64,000 nt of DNA from Bacillus sp. THAF10 (GTDB lineage: Bacteria > Bacillota > Bacilli > Bacillales > Bacillaceae_I): NCBI RefSeq assembly GCF_009363695.1, contig NZ_CP045403.1, forward strand, positions 2,894,001 to 2,958,000, in the 5' to 3' direction. Below, one piece after another: positions 1 through 9,642 of this stretch. The position numbers were made by a program, and so were the translations under genes. The first letter of the stretch is position 1; each line of letters begins with the position of its first letter. The notes under the pieces are model-generated. The model was given only the letters and a program-made list of their open reading frames with translations. It searched no databases and was not told where the DNA came from.

Positions 1-25
1 TTTTCTCCTCCTATTTTTAAAAAAA

Positions 26-333
26 TAAAAAACTCCCTTCATCCAATAAAAGGACGAAAGGAGTTAAGTTTCGCGGTACCACCTTTTTTTACAGAAAGAG
101 AATAGACCTCTCCTGTACACTCAAAACGGATAACGGCTTTTCACCGGCTTCAGCTACTAGAAAATGTTCACTGAAACTACTCAAGGGCGACCTTCCAATC
201 TGACCTTCCTAAGAAACCTTTCAGCAGTTGGCTTCTCTCTCTAAAGGCGTCAACATTGTACTCTTCCCTATCCTTGTATGTATGATCATGCTATTACCTT
301 ACTATGTTACATAAAGGATATGCTAATAGTCAA
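26..333 (-). promoter_or_regulatory. T-box leader, presumably of valS
   Basis: The minus strand carries the T-box core GGTGGTACCGCG (72-83). It is followed by an intrinsic terminator whose arms are AACTCC...GGAGTT (31-65) with a U-rich tail. Upstream there is room for a stem I domain. A possible sigma-A promoter, TTGACT-N18-TAACAT, lies at 304-333. T-box leaders read through when uncharged cognate tRNA pairs with the specifier codon and the antiterminator bulge. The regulated gene lies to the left, outside the window. Valine is inferred from gene order (ysxE then valS in Bacillus) and from GUC triplets at 189-191 and 202-204 that could be the specifier. The specifier was not proven by folding. 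Confidence 0.85.
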
Positions 334-464
334 TAAGCTTCTCCAAATTTTTATTAGAATATGCACAAAAAGAAAAAAATGTGCAAGTTTGGGCACTATT
401 TTCCACTTGGGCTCATATCTTGATTATAGATAGATTGGAAATGCGTGTAAAGGAGGTACGTTCC

Positions 465-653
465 GTGCGGAAATACAATCCCTATACCTTGCCCCCTTGG
501 TTGAGGCAGGTGAGAGGACTTTGTGCTCAATTTATTATTCCTATCTGTGTATTTCAAGGTATTCGTACCATCTTTTTGCCAACAACGTTTGATGTCTTGA
601 TTCTAGCTATATGCATTATTATTGCGATTTGCTTTCATCTTGAGCTCATTTAA
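465..653 (+). CDS. Small hydrophobic protein, 62 aa
   Basis: A short reading frame begins at a GTG preceded by a strong ribosome binding site, AAAGGAGG, at proper spacing. An upstream in-frame ATG has no such site, so the GTG is preferred. The protein has a basic N-terminus followed by two hydrophobic stretches separated by PTTFDV, which suggests a small integral membrane protein. An intrinsic terminator follows directly, which supports a genuine short transcription unit. A small unnamed gene in the same place, between ysxE and valS, is my recollection for B. subtilis (possibly yszA), but I do not assign the symbol. Function is unknown. Confidence 0.65.
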   Translation: MRKYNPYTLPPWLRQVRGLCAQFIIPICVFQGIRTIFLPTTFDVLILAICIIIAICFHLELI

Positions 654-657
654 CTTG

Positions 658-690
658 CTGGCTACTCGTTTATGGTAGCCAGTTTTTATT
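658..690 (+). terminator. Intrinsic terminator after the 62-aa gene
   Basis: CTGGCTAC and GTAGCCAG form a perfect 8-bp stem with a 9-nt loop, followed by a run of T. Confidence 0.85.
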
Positions 691-789
691 TCGACAATTT
701 GCACATTTATTCTAGCTTATATCCCTAATTTCGCCCATAATACTACATATTGATATGAATTTTCCACCAATTTTAAAAGGGGTCCTACC

Positions 790-2091
790 ATGCTTACATT
801 TTTGCAAAAACAGAAAAAAGAAAGCTATCAAGCCGATTTAACGTTCCCTGAAAAGCACCATATTGTCCGTCATCCTGAAGAAGATTTAGCAAGCCGTCTT
901 TATTATATGGGGTTTACCAATGAGCACTTACAGGCATTACAACAAGCGAAGCCTGTGGTTTTTGAATTGTTAGATGATGTTTTAGAAAAGGTGTTGGAGC
1001 ATTTATATAAACAGCCACCTTTAAAAAGAGTGGCAGCAAACAACTCCTCTCGTGAAAGATTAAAAGCAGTATTTGTTCAATATTTTCAAAGTTTGTTAAG
1101 CGGCAAGCTTGATGATGACTTTTTCAAATTACGAAAAAGAATCGGTCAAACACATAATGGTGTACATCTTCCTGTTACTTGGTTTTTGGCCACCTACTCT
1201 GCGATTCAAACGCTATTGCTTCCTAAAGTAGTGGAGCTTTTGCAGGACTCTCCTAAGGATCTGGTGACTACACTAACTGCCCTCACACATATCATCAATC
1301 TGGACTCTCAGCTTGTAGTGGATGAGTATATCCATGTGCGCATTGATTTATTGGAGCAGGCTAACGAAGCAAACCGCACCCTACAAGCTGAGCTCACGAA
1401 AATTAGTGAAGAGGTGGCAGTTACAGTAGCGGACACAGAAGAAACAGTGCAAACCGTGACAAGAAAAGCAGAGGAAGTGTTAAAGGATACAGACTTAACA
1501 CAAAAGAGCAGTCAAAATCTATTAAATTTAACCAATGACAATGACCTTCAGATGGAAAAAATGGTTGGTAATTTCGAAGAGGTCATGAGTGAGGTAAGAA
1601 AATCCTTAGAGGAAATGCATGCTTTAAAAGCAGTGTCCGAAGATATCATCACGATGACACAAGGGATCGATAATATTGCTGATCAAACAAACCTCCTCGC
1701 TTTAAATGCTAGTATTGAGGCAGCAAGAGCAGGAGAGGAAGGCCGTGGCTTTGCTGTTGTCGCGAGTGAGGTGCGCAAGCTTGCGGTTAACTCTAAAGAG
1801 CTCAGCAGCAAAATTAAGGTGTTAATTGATAAAAGTGATCAGCAAATTTCCAATGTAACCAACATGATGAGCTCCATGCACAAGGTCACAGAACACTCCC
1901 AACAAAACATTGTTCAAGTAAAGGGTGGCATTGTTACTGTGAAGATGGAGATGGATAATTATTTAGAACGTTTCCATAAAAATAAAACAGATTTGGATAT
2001 CATCGTTGCTTCTTTCAAGGAGATTAATTCTTCCACCAAAAGCTTAACTTCACTTACGGAAACTCTGTTAGAAAAAACCGTTAAAAACTAA
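790..2091 (+). CDS. hemAT: HemAT-type globin-coupled methyl-accepting chemotaxis sensor
   Basis: A soluble heme sensor that signals oxygen to the chemotaxis kinase CheA. The N-terminal 180 residues resemble the HemAT globin sensor, including the stretch [15 protein letters not shown], which contains the expected proximal heme histidine. The C-terminal half is a methyl-accepting coiled coil with the highly conserved hairpin tip [20 protein letters not shown]. There is no transmembrane segment, as expected for HemAT. Length (433 aa) is close to that of the B. subtilis protein. The ribosome binding site AAAAGGGG precedes the ATG. The gene stands alone, pointing against its neighbours, between the small membrane protein and ysxE, where B. 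subtilis has no chemoreceptor. It is probably an independent insertion. Confidence 0.9.
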   Translation: MLTFLQKQKKESYQADLTFPEKHHIVRHPEEDLASRLYYMGFTNEHLQALQQAKPVVFELLDDVLEKVLEHLYKQPPLKRVAANNSSRERLKAVFVQYFQSLLSGKLDDDFFKLRKRIGQTHNGVHLPVTWFLATYSAIQTLLLPKVVELLQDSPKDLVTTLTALTHIINLDSQLVVDEYIHVRIDLLEQANEANRTLQAELTKISEEVAVTVADTEETVQTVTRKAEEVLKDTDLTQKSSQNLLNLTNDNDLQMEKMVGNFEEVMSEVRKSLEEMHALKAVSEDIITMTQGIDNIADQTNLLALNASIEAARAGEEGRGFAVVASEVRKLAVNSKELSSKIKVLIDKSDQQISNVTNMMSSMHKVTEHSQQNIVQVKGGIVTVKMEMDNYLERFHKNKTDLDIIVASFKEINSSTKSLTSLTETLLEKTVKN

Positions 2092-2103
2092 ATAACAATG
2101 CGA

Positions 2104-2137
2104 AAGCCCAAACCACTTAGCTGGTCTGGGCTTCTTT
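2104..2137. terminator. Bidirectional terminator between hemAT and ysxE
   Basis: GCCCAAACCA and TGGTCTGGGC pair with one wobble. A T-rich tail follows on the plus strand. The stem overlaps the last codons of the convergent ysxE, so a transcript from either side could use it. Confidence 0.75.
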
Positions 2138-3151
2138 ATTTTTACTTTGTTCTTCCAATTGATTGATTCTACCCGCAACATACTCAATGTTTTTCGCAAG
2201 CCAGTAGCTGCCCTGCACGCTTTTCACTAATTCCCGCTCGGAAAGCTTTTGGCGTAGGTCATTTTGTGTTTGGAATCTCCTGATTGATTGCATGAAATTG
2301 CCAGGATGAGATAGGTAGCTTAGAGTTAGCGACTTCTCACTGTCCTGCAATCCAAAACCTTTCTGGTAGTCATAGAACCAATCCACACAGTCATCACAAA
2401 AAAGGGGGTAGGTTCGTAAATATCTTTGATAGAAGGATATTATATCATTTGCGGGTGGCGCCTGCTTTGCTCGTTCCCAGCTAATAAAATAGCCTCTTCC
2501 CTCTGTATCCTTCACAAAATGATGAAAGGACACTCTACCATGTGTCATCGCTACTCTATGTTTTTTGGTTTCGGTTACTGCTTCTTGCCAACTCTCTAAC
2601 TTTTCGAGCGAGAACTTTTGAGCGAGAGAAATTTCATGTGCATACGTACAAACCTGAAGCTCAAATGGAGACATGTAGAGCTTTTTCTCGCAATTATCAA
2701 CAAACCGTTCAAGCTCCTGCTGCTCTTTCTTCCATTCCTCAGAAAGCTTGTTATAAAAGCTTGTAATATCTTCTTCTTGATACTCTTTTTCTTTCACTGT
2801 CATGCTGTGCAGCTTGGCAAGCTCCTTAAACATCAAGCTATCTTTAAAATCTACTTCCCTTTCCTCTTGGTCTTCCACCCAAGGCATCAAATAATAGGCA
2901 TCGGTTACCGTTTCCACAAAATAGTGTCCTTGCCTCGTCTGATAAATTGGCACTACGGTTTTAAGTCCGCGCTGGAAAAGGGAGTGGATATTCCGAAACA
3001 AGGGATAGGCATGCTCTTTTTTTATTTGCTTTAAAGCAAAAGCTCCATTCTTGGTAGCTACTCGCCAAACCCTGCCATGCTGCTCGATAAATTCAGGTAT
3101 CATGCCATAATGATAAATCAACTCTTCGACGTTTTGATTATTCACCTGCAT
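2117..3151 (-). CDS. ysxE: Spore coat protein of the CotS/YsxE family
   Basis: A 344-residue protein of the CotS/YutH/YsxE group, which has an aminoglycoside-phosphotransferase-like fold and is deposited in the spore coat during sporulation. Readable landmarks are the N-terminal lobe with ATKNGAFALKQIKKEHAY, containing the nucleotide-lobe lysine, and MTHGRVSFHHFV, the degenerate equivalent of the kinase HGD motif. The catalytic aspartate is replaced, so kinase activity is doubtful. It lies 104 bases downstream of spoVID on the same strand. The spoVID-ysxE pair is a conserved sporulation unit in Bacillus, so mother-cell (sigma-E) expression is inferred. YsxE depends on SpoVID for coat encasement in B. 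subtilis. Confidence 0.88.
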   Translation of the reverse strand: MQVNNQNVEELIYHYGMIPEFIEQHGRVWRVATKNGAFALKQIKKEHAYPLFRNIHSLFQRGLKTVVPIYQTRQGHYFVETVTDAYYLMPWVEDQEEREVDFKDSLMFKELAKLHSMTVKEKEYQEEDITSFYNKLSEEWKKEQQELERFVDNCEKKLYMSPFELQVCTYAHEISLAQKFSLEKLESWQEAVTETKKHRVAMTHGRVSFHHFVKDTEGRGYFISWERAKQAPPANDIISFYQRYLRTYPLFCDDCVDWFYDYQKGFGLQDSEKSLTLSYLSHPGNFMQSIRRFQTQNDLRQKLSERELVKSVQGSYWLAKNIEYVAGRINQLEEQSKNKEAQTS

Positions 3152-3255
3152 ATCGAAAACTCGCTTTCTACATTATTTTAGATAGTAAAGAAGTGAGAAA
3201 GGTTCCCCTTCCTCACCAATTTTGAAAGCTCTTTACAAAATTGAAAGCCTGCGAT

Positions 3256-4443
3256 CTAGCTTTTGGATGAAGTTTTTACTGGAATGTATAGCAGCTGTCC
3301 TTCATTAATGCTGTCATCGGTGGACAATCTGTTAACGCGAATGAGCTGTTGAACGGATACATCATAGCGATCTGCAATATGATCCATCGATTCTCCTTGC
3401 TGCACAATGCATATTTTCAGTTTCGTAAACTCCTGATCCTCATCTTCAGCGAAAATTTGCGTTAATGACAAGGAATTTTCGTCTCGTGTATTGGACTTGC
3501 TTTCACACACCTCTTCTTCTACTTCTTCTACAGCATATTGATTCACTCTGCTATGGTTCCCTTGGTTGTGAAGAGAATAGAGAGAGGAATAGGCTTCTTC
3601 ATCTTGGTTTTGATACAAATAATCAGCAGGATTATAAGGGGCCTCTTCTTCTGTGGCCTGCTTTCTTGCCTCTACCTGAAAAGGAGTATAATCTCCCTCA
3701 TCATTGTAGTTGTATTGAACACTTGCATCAATTTCGTGTTGATTTAAAATTTCTTCCTCTTCATCATCTTCTGTGTAATATTGGTATACATCTTCTTCAT
3801 ATTCATTTCCAGAATTGGCGTTTCTGTACATTGGTTCGTATTCAACAGCTTCTTCTTGCTCTTCTTCTTCTAATTCATTCTGTTCTTCTTGTTCTTCCTG
3901 CTCTTCCTGTTGATACTCATATCCTTCTTGTTGATTTTGATAATACTCCTCATGGTCTCTGTTTGGTTCCACTTCGTACTGTTCCTCAAGTGAATCTTCC
4001 TCGATTGATGCACTTTGTTGATGTCCATAGATTCCTGAAATGGACAGCTCAGCAGCCAATTGTAAGCAGCCCCTTTGCGCCAAACTGTAGTCAAAGGAGT
4101 CAATGGCAACATAAATATCATCTAAGCTTTGAATTCTGTTCATCGGGATGGTTATGTCCACTGGAAAACGGTGCTGCATGGCACAAACTCCACCTTCTCT
4201 TTCTTCCACCTCTTGAACGATTCGTGACTGAGGCTCGTAGTCCTCCCCGTCCTCCTCTGATTGTACTTGGTATTCCCCTGTTAGTTGTAAAGCTCCCCGA
4301 ATGGAAACGTATTGGTCCTGCTCATAAATTTGTATGTCTGGATCTAGTGCAATCGAAATCAGTTCCGCTACTTCCTGTCCCTTTTGAAACCAAATAGATT
4401 CTTCTACTGAAAACCGTAAGCACGATTGTTGTTCTGAAGACAA
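3256..4443 (-). CDS. spoVID: Spore coat encasement protein SpoVID
   Basis: SpoVID coats the forespore surface with SpoIVA and drives encasement by coat proteins. The N-terminal domain (residues 10-150) has the typical LRFSVEESIWFQKGQEV start and a beta-rich region. A very acidic, Glu/Gln/Tyr-rich linker occupies roughly residues 155-330. A C-terminal LysM domain begins at KLKICIVQQGESMDHIA and ends in LYIPVK. At about 395 aa it is shorter than the B. subtilis protein, because of the linker. Start choice: the frame opens at a TTG whose next codons are themselves the ribosome binding site AAAGGAGG. The TTG seven codons in, correctly spaced from that site, is therefore preferred, and it aligns with known SpoVID N-termini. 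A sigma-E-like promoter lies upstream. Confidence 0.93.
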   Translation of the reverse strand: MSSEQQSCLRFSVEESIWFQKGQEVAELISIALDPDIQIYEQDQYVSIRGALQLTGEYQVQSEEDGEDYEPQSRIVQEVEEREGGVCAMQHRFPVDITIPMNRIQSLDDIYVAIDSFDYSLAQRGCLQLAAELSISGIYGHQQSASIEEDSLEEQYEVEPNRDHEEYYQNQQEGYEYQQEEQEEQEEQNELEEEEQEEAVEYEPMYRNANSGNEYEEDVYQYYTEDDEEEEILNQHEIDASVQYNYNDEGDYTPFQVEARKQATEEEAPYNPADYLYQNQDEEAYSSLYSLHNQGNHSRVNQYAVEEVEEEVCESKSNTRDENSLSLTQIFAEDEDQEFTKLKICIVQQGESMDHIADRYDVSVQQLIRVNRLSTDDSINEGQLLYIPVKTSSKS

Positions 4444-4489
4444 AGGGGTTCCTCCTTTCAAACCTAAAAGAATTTACTATATCAATAAA

Positions 4490-4518
4490 GATGTATGTTT
4501 AGAATGGGAGGATTATGA
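4490..4518 (-). promoter_or_regulatory. Candidate sigma-E promoter of spoVID
   Basis: On the minus strand TCATAAT-N14-CATACATC closely fits the sigma-E pattern KMATATT-N14-CATACAHT. It lies about 50 bases upstream of the spoVID start, as expected for a mother-cell gene. Confidence 0.7.
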
Positions 4519-4530
4519 TTGAAAAACAAC

Positions 4531-4570
4531 AAAAAAACCGGCTATATCCTGTTACGGGATATAGCCGGTT
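4531..4570 (-). terminator. Terminator of the hemAXCDBL operon
   Basis: AACCGGCTATATCC and its complement form a near-perfect 14-bp stem with a 6-nt loop, followed on the minus strand by seven T. It separates the heme operon, with repeat copy 1 in its 3' tail, from the spoVID promoter. Confidence 0.92.
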
Positions 4571-4593
4571 ATGAGAATTGACCTTTTAAAAGA

Positions 4594-4781
4594 CGCTGTA
4601 GATTTCCGCAAATGGCTAAGCTTTCCGCGGGGCGATCTTGAGGCTCCTTTGCTTTGCCTGCGGAATCTCAAAATCGTCGTTCATCCCCGCAGGACAAGGA
4701 AGGCTTCGGCAGCGATCTATCGCTCGCAGAAAATGCTTGCATTTTCAAGGAGTCTACGCCCTTTTGCTCCAATCTACAGCT
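4594..4781 (+). repeat. Dispersed palindromic repeat, copy 1
   Basis: First of seven related intergenic elements. It opens with GCTGTAGATTTCCGCAAATG and closes with GCTCCAATCTACAGC, so the ends are inverted repeats. The interior holds the family landmarks: a GCGGGGCGAT block, GAGGCTCCT, a TGCGG block and AGGAGTCTACGCC. This copy is longer than the others because of about 45 extra bases around the centre. It lies in the 3' untranslated tail of the heme operon. No coding potential is apparent. Confidence 0.85.
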
Positions 4782-4795
4782 GGATACTCATCAAA

Positions 4796-6085
4796 TTATT
4801 TTTTTATCGCAGCGAATGATTTTTCGATTGCGACCAATGTATTCTCGATATCCTCATCACTATGAGCAGTGGATAGGAATAAGCCTTCAAATTGAGAAGG
4901 TGGCAGGAATACACCATTGTCTGCCATCTCTTTGAAAAACTTTCCGAAGAATTTCAGGTCAGAGCTTTTCGCAACATCATAGTTAACAACTTCCTCAGAA
5001 TGAAAGAAGAAGCCGATCATAGAACCTGCACGATTTACTTTCACTGGCACATCATATTTCTGCCCTAATGCAATGATTCCTTCTTCTAAGCGATCAGCTT
5101 TTTTGCCAAACTCTTGATAGGATTCTGGGGTCAGCTGTACTAACGTTTCAAAGCCAGCTGTCATGGCAAGAGGGTTTCCAGACAAGGTGCCTGCTTGGTA
5201 TATTGGTCCACTAGGTGCGACTTGCGCCATGATTTCTGCTTTTCCACCGTAGGCTCCAACAGGTAATCCACCGCCAATAACTTTTCCTAAACAAGTTAAG
5301 TCAGGAGTCACCCCGTAAAAACCTTGTGCACAATGGTAATCTACACGGAAGCCTGTCATTACTTCATCAAAAATTAACACAGAGCCATATTCTGTTGTAA
5401 TTTCACGCAAACCTTCTAAAAAGCCTGGCTGTGGAGGAACAACACCCATGTTTCCGGCAACTGGCTCCACAATGACACCGGCAATATCGTCGCCAAATTC
5501 TCGGAATGCATAACGGATGCTTTCGAGATCATTGTATGGGACGGTTATGGTATTTTGGGCAATACCCTCAGGTACACCAGGGCTATCTGGTAAACCAAGT
5601 GTAGCTACTCCAGAGCCTGCTTTGATTAATAAGGAATCACCGTGTCCATGATAACAGCCTTCGAACTTTACAATTTTATTACGACCAGTGTAACCGCGAG
5701 CCAAACGAAGAGCACTCATCGTAGCTTCTGTTCCCGAGCTAACCATACGAACGACCTCTATAGATGGAACGCGATCAATCACAAGCTTAGCGAGCTCGTT
5801 TTCAATCAATGTCGGTGCACCAAAGCTTGTCCCAGATTCTGTCACTTTTTTAATCGCTTCTACCACTCTTTCGTTAGAGTGACCGTGGATTAATGGTCCC
5901 CAAGAAAGCACGTAGTCGATGTATTCATTACCATCAACATCATAGATTTTCGAGCCTTTTCCTCGTTCAATAAAAATCGGATCCATGTCGACCGATTTAA
6001 ACGCACGAACGGGGCTATTCACACCACCAGGCATTAATTTGGATGCTTCGGCAAAGGCTTGTTTTGATTTTTCATAACTTCTCAT
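4796..6085 (-). CDS. hemL: Glutamate-1-semialdehyde 2,1-aminomutase
   Basis: PLP-dependent enzyme converting glutamate-1-semialdehyde to 5-aminolevulinate, the last step of the C5 route. The 429-aa length is normal. Landmarks are [16 protein letters not shown] near the N-terminus, the gateway region [30 protein letters not shown] with the PLP-binding aspartate, and the Schiff-base lysine in [18 protein letters not shown]. It is the last gene of hemAXCDBL, 17 bases after hemB. The name hemL follows the operon context; an isolated homologue (gsaB type) can occur elsewhere in such genomes. Confidence 0.97.
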   Translation of the reverse strand: MRSYEKSKQAFAEASKLMPGGVNSPVRAFKSVDMDPIFIERGKGSKIYDVDGNEYIDYVLSWGPLIHGHSNERVVEAIKKVTESGTSFGAPTLIENELAKLVIDRVPSIEVVRMVSSGTEATMSALRLARGYTGRNKIVKFEGCYHGHGDSLLIKAGSGVATLGLPDSPGVPEGIAQNTITVPYNDLESIRYAFREFGDDIAGVIVEPVAGNMGVVPPQPGFLEGLREITTEYGSVLIFDEVMTGFRVDYHCAQGFYGVTPDLTCLGKVIGGGLPVGAYGGKAEIMAQVAPSGPIYQAGTLSGNPLAMTAGFETLVQLTPESYQEFGKKADRLEEGIIALGQKYDVPVKVNRAGSMIGFFFHSEEVVNYDVAKSSDLKFFGKFFKEMADNGVFLPPSQFEGLFLSTAHSDEDIENTLVAIEKSFAAIKK

Positions 6086-6102
6086 TCCTTCTCATCCTTT
6101 CC

Positions 6103-7083
6103 TTATTTTTCATCTAGCCAGCGAGCTGCGTCTTTAGCGTAATAGGTAATAATCAAATCTACACCAGCACGCTTCATTCCAATCAGTTTTTCCATTACCG
6201 TTTCTTTTTCGTTGATCCAACCATTAAGAGCAGCTGCTTTTATCATCGAGTATTCGCCACTTACGTTATAAGCAACAACAGGAACGTTGAAGTTGTTTTT
6301 TACGTCACGAATGATGTCAAGATAAGCTAGGGCAGGTTTAACAATCAGGAAATCTGCACCTTCCATGACATCAGATTCTGCTTCTCGAATTGCTTCGAGT
6401 CGGTTTGCTGGATCCATTTGATAGGTTTTGCGATCGCCAAATTGTGGAGAACTGTGTGCTGCATCACGGAACGGTCCGTAGAAAGCAGAGGAATACTTCA
6501 CTGCATAGGACATGATCGGCACATCTTCAAAGCCGTTCTCATCTAATCCTGCTCGTATAGCTGCCACAAAGCCGTCCATCATGTTAGATGGGGCAATGAT
6601 ATCTGCCCCAGCACGAGCCTGGCTAACGGCCGTTCGTGCTAAAAGGTCAAGAGTTGGGTCATTTAAGATTTTTCCTTCTTCTACGATACCGCAGTGACCG
6701 TGATTCGTGTATTGACAAAGACACGTATCAGCAATCACGACAAGCTCTGGAAAGCTTTCTTTTATTTGCGTGATCGCTTGCTGGACAATACCATGATCGT
6801 GATAAGCTTGTGTTCCAACCTCGTCTTTTTCCTTTGGCACACCAAAAACGATAACAGATTTGATGCCAAGCTCTACTACTTCTGCCATTTCTTCCTGTAA
6901 TAAATCGAGAGAAAGGTGGTAAACACCTGGCATGGAAGGTACTTCATTTTTAATATTTTCCCCTTCGACCACAAAAATCGGATAAATAAAATCCTCTTTA
7001 TGAAGATGCGTTTCTCTTACTAAAGAGCGCATATTCCCAGAATTTCTCAATCTGCGGTGGCGGTTAAATTGTAAGTCTTTCAT
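6103..7083 (-). CDS. hemB: Porphobilinogen synthase (5-aminolevulinate dehydratase)
   Basis: Condenses two 5-aminolevulinate molecules to porphobilinogen. The 326 residues include the cysteine-rich metal site [14 protein letters not shown], typical of zinc-dependent enzymes, and both active-site lysine regions: [19 protein letters not shown] and [12 protein letters not shown]. The start ATG is preceded by AGGAAAAGTA, and only one base separates it from the hemD stop. This indicates translational coupling. Cytoplasmic octamer by family. Confidence 0.97.
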   Translation of the reverse strand: MKDLQFNRHRRLRNSGNMRSLVRETHLHKEDFIYPIFVVEGENIKNEVPSMPGVYHLSLDLLQEEMAEVVELGIKSVIVFGVPKEKDEVGTQAYHDHGIVQQAITQIKESFPELVVIADTCLCQYTNHGHCGIVEEGKILNDPTLDLLARTAVSQARAGADIIAPSNMMDGFVAAIRAGLDENGFEDVPIMSYAVKYSSAFYGPFRDAAHSSPQFGDRKTYQMDPANRLEAIREAESDVMEGADFLIVKPALAYLDIIRDVKNNFNVPVVAYNVSGEYSMIKAAALNGWINEKETVMEKLIGMKRAGVDLIITYYAKDAARWLDEK

Positions 7084-7084
7084 G

Positions 7085-7831
7085 TTACTTTTCCTCCCTA
7101 TGAAAATACTTCACCATTTCCTGGACCAATCCAGGTATCGTGTATTCGTCTGGACATATATCTACTGAGATTCCCTCTGCTTCTAGAGCTTGCTTCGTAA
7201 TTGGCCCAATGGCAGCAACCGGTCCTATCGGGGCTCCAAAAAGCTTCAAAAAATTATGTACGGTAGAGGGACTTGTGAACGTATAAAGGTCCACTCTTAA
7301 TTCCTTAACAGCTCTTTGCTCCTGTTCTGTAAGGATATGTGGGGTGTTTTCGTAAACAACTATCTGCTTTACATTGTACCCTAAATCTTTTAGTTCATCA
7401 CGTAATAGAGGGCGTGCAAGATTACCTTGAACTACAATCGCAGAGGTTGCCTCAAGTTGCGCAAAGGAGTCTAGCAAATCTTCCGCTGAAAACTTCTCTG
7501 GCATTAAGCTCACCTCAAGCCCAAGCTCTAGTAGCGCAGCCCTCGTTCTTTTCCCAACTGCGGCAATTTTGTTAGAAATGGGGCCATTGTATAAATCAAA
7601 GAAATACTTCACACCATTCACACTCGTAAACACGAGCCATTCAAAATCAGAAAGGGATTCTTTTATTTCTCTTGAGCGTTTCTGTTGATCCTGTGGAGGT
7701 TGAAATTGAATAAGAGGGACTTCTACTGCAGTCCCTCCTAAATCTTGAACAAAACGAGAAAAGTTCGATGCCTGCTCTTTGCTTCTTGTGATAAGAATGC
7801 GTTTATTCGCTAGCGGCAACGGACGATTCAT
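7085..7831 (-). CDS. hemD: Uroporphyrinogen-III synthase
   Basis: Cyclises hydroxymethylbilane to uroporphyrinogen III with inversion of ring D. HemD proteins are poorly conserved, but this one shows the usual signposts: [11 protein letters not shown] at the N-terminus, DWLVFTS-like [12 protein letters not shown], the hinge region near [13 protein letters not shown], and [12 protein letters not shown] towards the C-terminus. At 248 aa it has family length. Its start overlaps the hemC stop by one base, and position between hemC and hemB supports the call strongly. Confidence 0.93.
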   Translation of the reverse strand: MNRPLPLANKRILITRSKEQASNFSRFVQDLGGTAVEVPLIQFQPPQDQQKRSREIKESLSDFEWLVFTSVNGVKYFFDLYNGPISNKIAAVGKRTRAALLELGLEVSLMPEKFSAEDLLDSFAQLEATSAIVVQGNLARPLLRDELKDLGYNVKQIVVYENTPHILTEQEQRAVKELRVDLYTFTSPSTVHNFLKLFGAPIGPVAAIGPITKQALEAEGISVDICPDEYTIPGLVQEMVKYFHREEK

Positions 7832-8763
7832 TATTGATCAAGCTCCTTTTTCACATTATCAATTAATGTTTTTCCACCTTGTTTTGTTAAGCTTTCTGCT
7901 GCTTCTAAACCAATTTTCACTGGATCAGTTCCAGTAATTCTTTCTGTGTATAATACCGATCCGTCTGGTGCACCTACAAGCACAGTTAACGTAATCTGCT
8001 CATCCTGCCCAACAAATGCATAACCTGCAATTGGGACCTGACACCCGCCTTCCATTTTATGAAGAAACGTACGCTCAGCTGTAACAGCTCTTTGTGTTAC
8101 AGCGTCTGTGAACATTGCAAGAACTTCTAGTAATTCCTTATCCTCTTCACGGCATTCAATAGAAAGTGCACCTTGCCCCACTGCAGGAACGCAAATATCC
8201 TCATCAAGAAATTCTGTCACAACATCTTGTGACCATCCCATTCTTGCTAAGCCTGCTGCTGCTAAAATAATCGCATCATAATCTTCATTTTCTAACTTTG
8301 CAAGACGCGTATCAATATTGCCACGAATCCATTTAATTTCAATATCAGGACGCTTGGCAAGAAGCTGTGCACCGCGACGCAGGCTGCTTGTTCCGACAAT
8401 TGCACCACTAGGTAGGTCTGCAAATTTCACATGGTTTTTAGAGATAAACGCATCACGATGGTCTTCACGGAATGGAATGCAGCCAATAGTTAAGCCTTCT
8501 GGTAATAATGCAGGCATATCCTTCATGCTGTGAACCGCCATATCAATCTCTTTATCAAGCATTGCTTGTTCTATTTCTTTTACAAATAGGCCCTTCCCAC
8601 CGACCTTAGAAAGGGTGACATCTAGGATTTGATCTCCCTTTGTGACAATTTCCTTTATTTCAAAGTCAAATGGCGCACCAAGTGCCTTTAGTTGATCTAT
8701 GACCCAGTTGGTCTGGGTTAAAGCAAGCTTACTTCTTCTAGAACCTACAATGATTTTTCTCAT
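7831..8763 (-). CDS. hemC: Hydroxymethylbilane synthase (porphobilinogen deaminase)
   Basis: Polymerises four porphobilinogen units on a covalent dipyrromethane cofactor. The cofactor cysteine is seen in [13 protein letters not shown]. Other motifs are [20 protein letters not shown] at the start, HSMKDMP (substrate and cofactor binding), [13 protein letters not shown] and the [15 protein letters not shown] signature. Length 310 aa is normal. It is followed by hemD with a one-base overlap and preceded by hemX with a 30-base gap, all in the same operon. Confidence 0.97.
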   Translation of the reverse strand: MRKIIVGSRRSKLALTQTNWVIDQLKALGAPFDFEIKEIVTKGDQILDVTLSKVGGKGLFVKEIEQAMLDKEIDMAVHSMKDMPALLPEGLTIGCIPFREDHRDAFISKNHVKFADLPSGAIVGTSSLRRGAQLLAKRPDIEIKWIRGNIDTRLAKLENEDYDAIILAAAGLARMGWSQDVVTEFLDEDICVPAVGQGALSIECREEDKELLEVLAMFTDAVTQRAVTAERTFLHKMEGGCQVPIAGYAFVGQDEQITLTVLVGAPDGSVLYTERITGTDPVKIGLEAAESLTKQGGKTLIDNVKKELDQ

Positions 8764-8793
8764 GTTTCCTCCTTACCCAAGTCAACTGGGATT

Positions 8794-9627
8794 CTATAAA
8801 ATCCAAAAGTGGAAATTGGAAAGTCTACCGAATAAGAAAAAGTTGATTAATATAACAAGAAAGGCAGCAATATTCCAGTTGGCAATCGCCTTTCCGCTAA
8901 TCCCTTTCCCAATCCTTTGATAAAAATAATAGCTATATGCAGCCATAACAATGAACGACCCAATGACCTTTGCATCGTACCATTGGAACTCTGAGAGCTT
9001 TACAGAAGCCCAAATGCTTCCAAGGATCAGCGATAGTAACAGCATTGGAACACCGATGACATTTAATACATAGGACATGTGGTCAAGTTTGGACAAGTCC
9101 TCGATTCGCAGCAATCGTTTTCCCCATTTTTTCTCTTTTAAAAGCCGGTATTGCAGCACATACAAAAGGGAAAAAACAAAGGATAATGAAAATGCACCGT
9201 ACGAAAGAATGGCCATGGTAATATGGATAATCAACAATTCGGATACTAAGGCCTGTGCTACCACCGTTGAATCATGCTGATAGGGTGTAAAGGTGTGTAA
9301 CGCCAGCACAAGGAAGCCGATAACATTGGTGAAAAATACGATAAAATCCACACGTAGAACTCTATTGATCACCAGTGAGAAGGTGATAAGCACCCATGTA
9401 TAAAAGTACATCCCTTCATAAAGCGTTAAAATCGGAATTCTGCCTGTATCGATCATCCTTAAAATCATAAAGATTGTCTGCAAAACCCATACAATTGCAA
9501 GTAACCAGAAGGCCGTTTTATTAGCCTTCTGGTTATGTTGGAGAAAATCAATAAAATATAAGAGAACACTTAAGGCATAAAGAATAACGGTAAATTCATA
9601 TACCCTTGCGATAGTCATCTCTAGCAT
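8794..9627 (-). CDS. hemX: Integral membrane protein HemX (cytochrome c assembly family)
   Basis: A 277-residue protein with about eight hydrophobic helices. In B. subtilis HemX limits the amount of HemA protein. The domain belongs to the CcsA/cytochrome c assembly membrane family. The sequence carries YEGMYFYTWVLITFS and SYGAFSLSFVFSLLYVLQY, which resemble the tryptophan-rich and helix regions of that family, though a full WWD heme-handling motif is not obvious. It sits between hemA (15-base gap) and hemC. Its role in HemA control is inferred from the family. Confidence 0.92.
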   Translation of the reverse strand: MLEMTIARVYEFTVILYALSVLLYFIDFLQHNQKANKTAFWLLAIVWVLQTIFMILRMIDTGRIPILTLYEGMYFYTWVLITFSLVINRVLRVDFIVFFTNVIGFLVLALHTFTPYQHDSTVVAQALVSELLIIHITMAILSYGAFSLSFVFSLLYVLQYRLLKEKKWGKRLLRIEDLSKLDHMSYVLNVIGVPMLLLSLILGSIWASVKLSEFQWYDAKVIGSFIVMAAYSYYFYQRIGKGISGKAIANWNIAAFLVILINFFLFGRLSNFHFWIL

Positions 9628-9642
9628 ATAAAACAGCCTCTC

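Noticed and set aside
3465..4397. A 310-codon plus-strand frame
   Set aside because: It is antisense to spoVID and arises from the low-complexity Glu/Gln-rich coding sequence.
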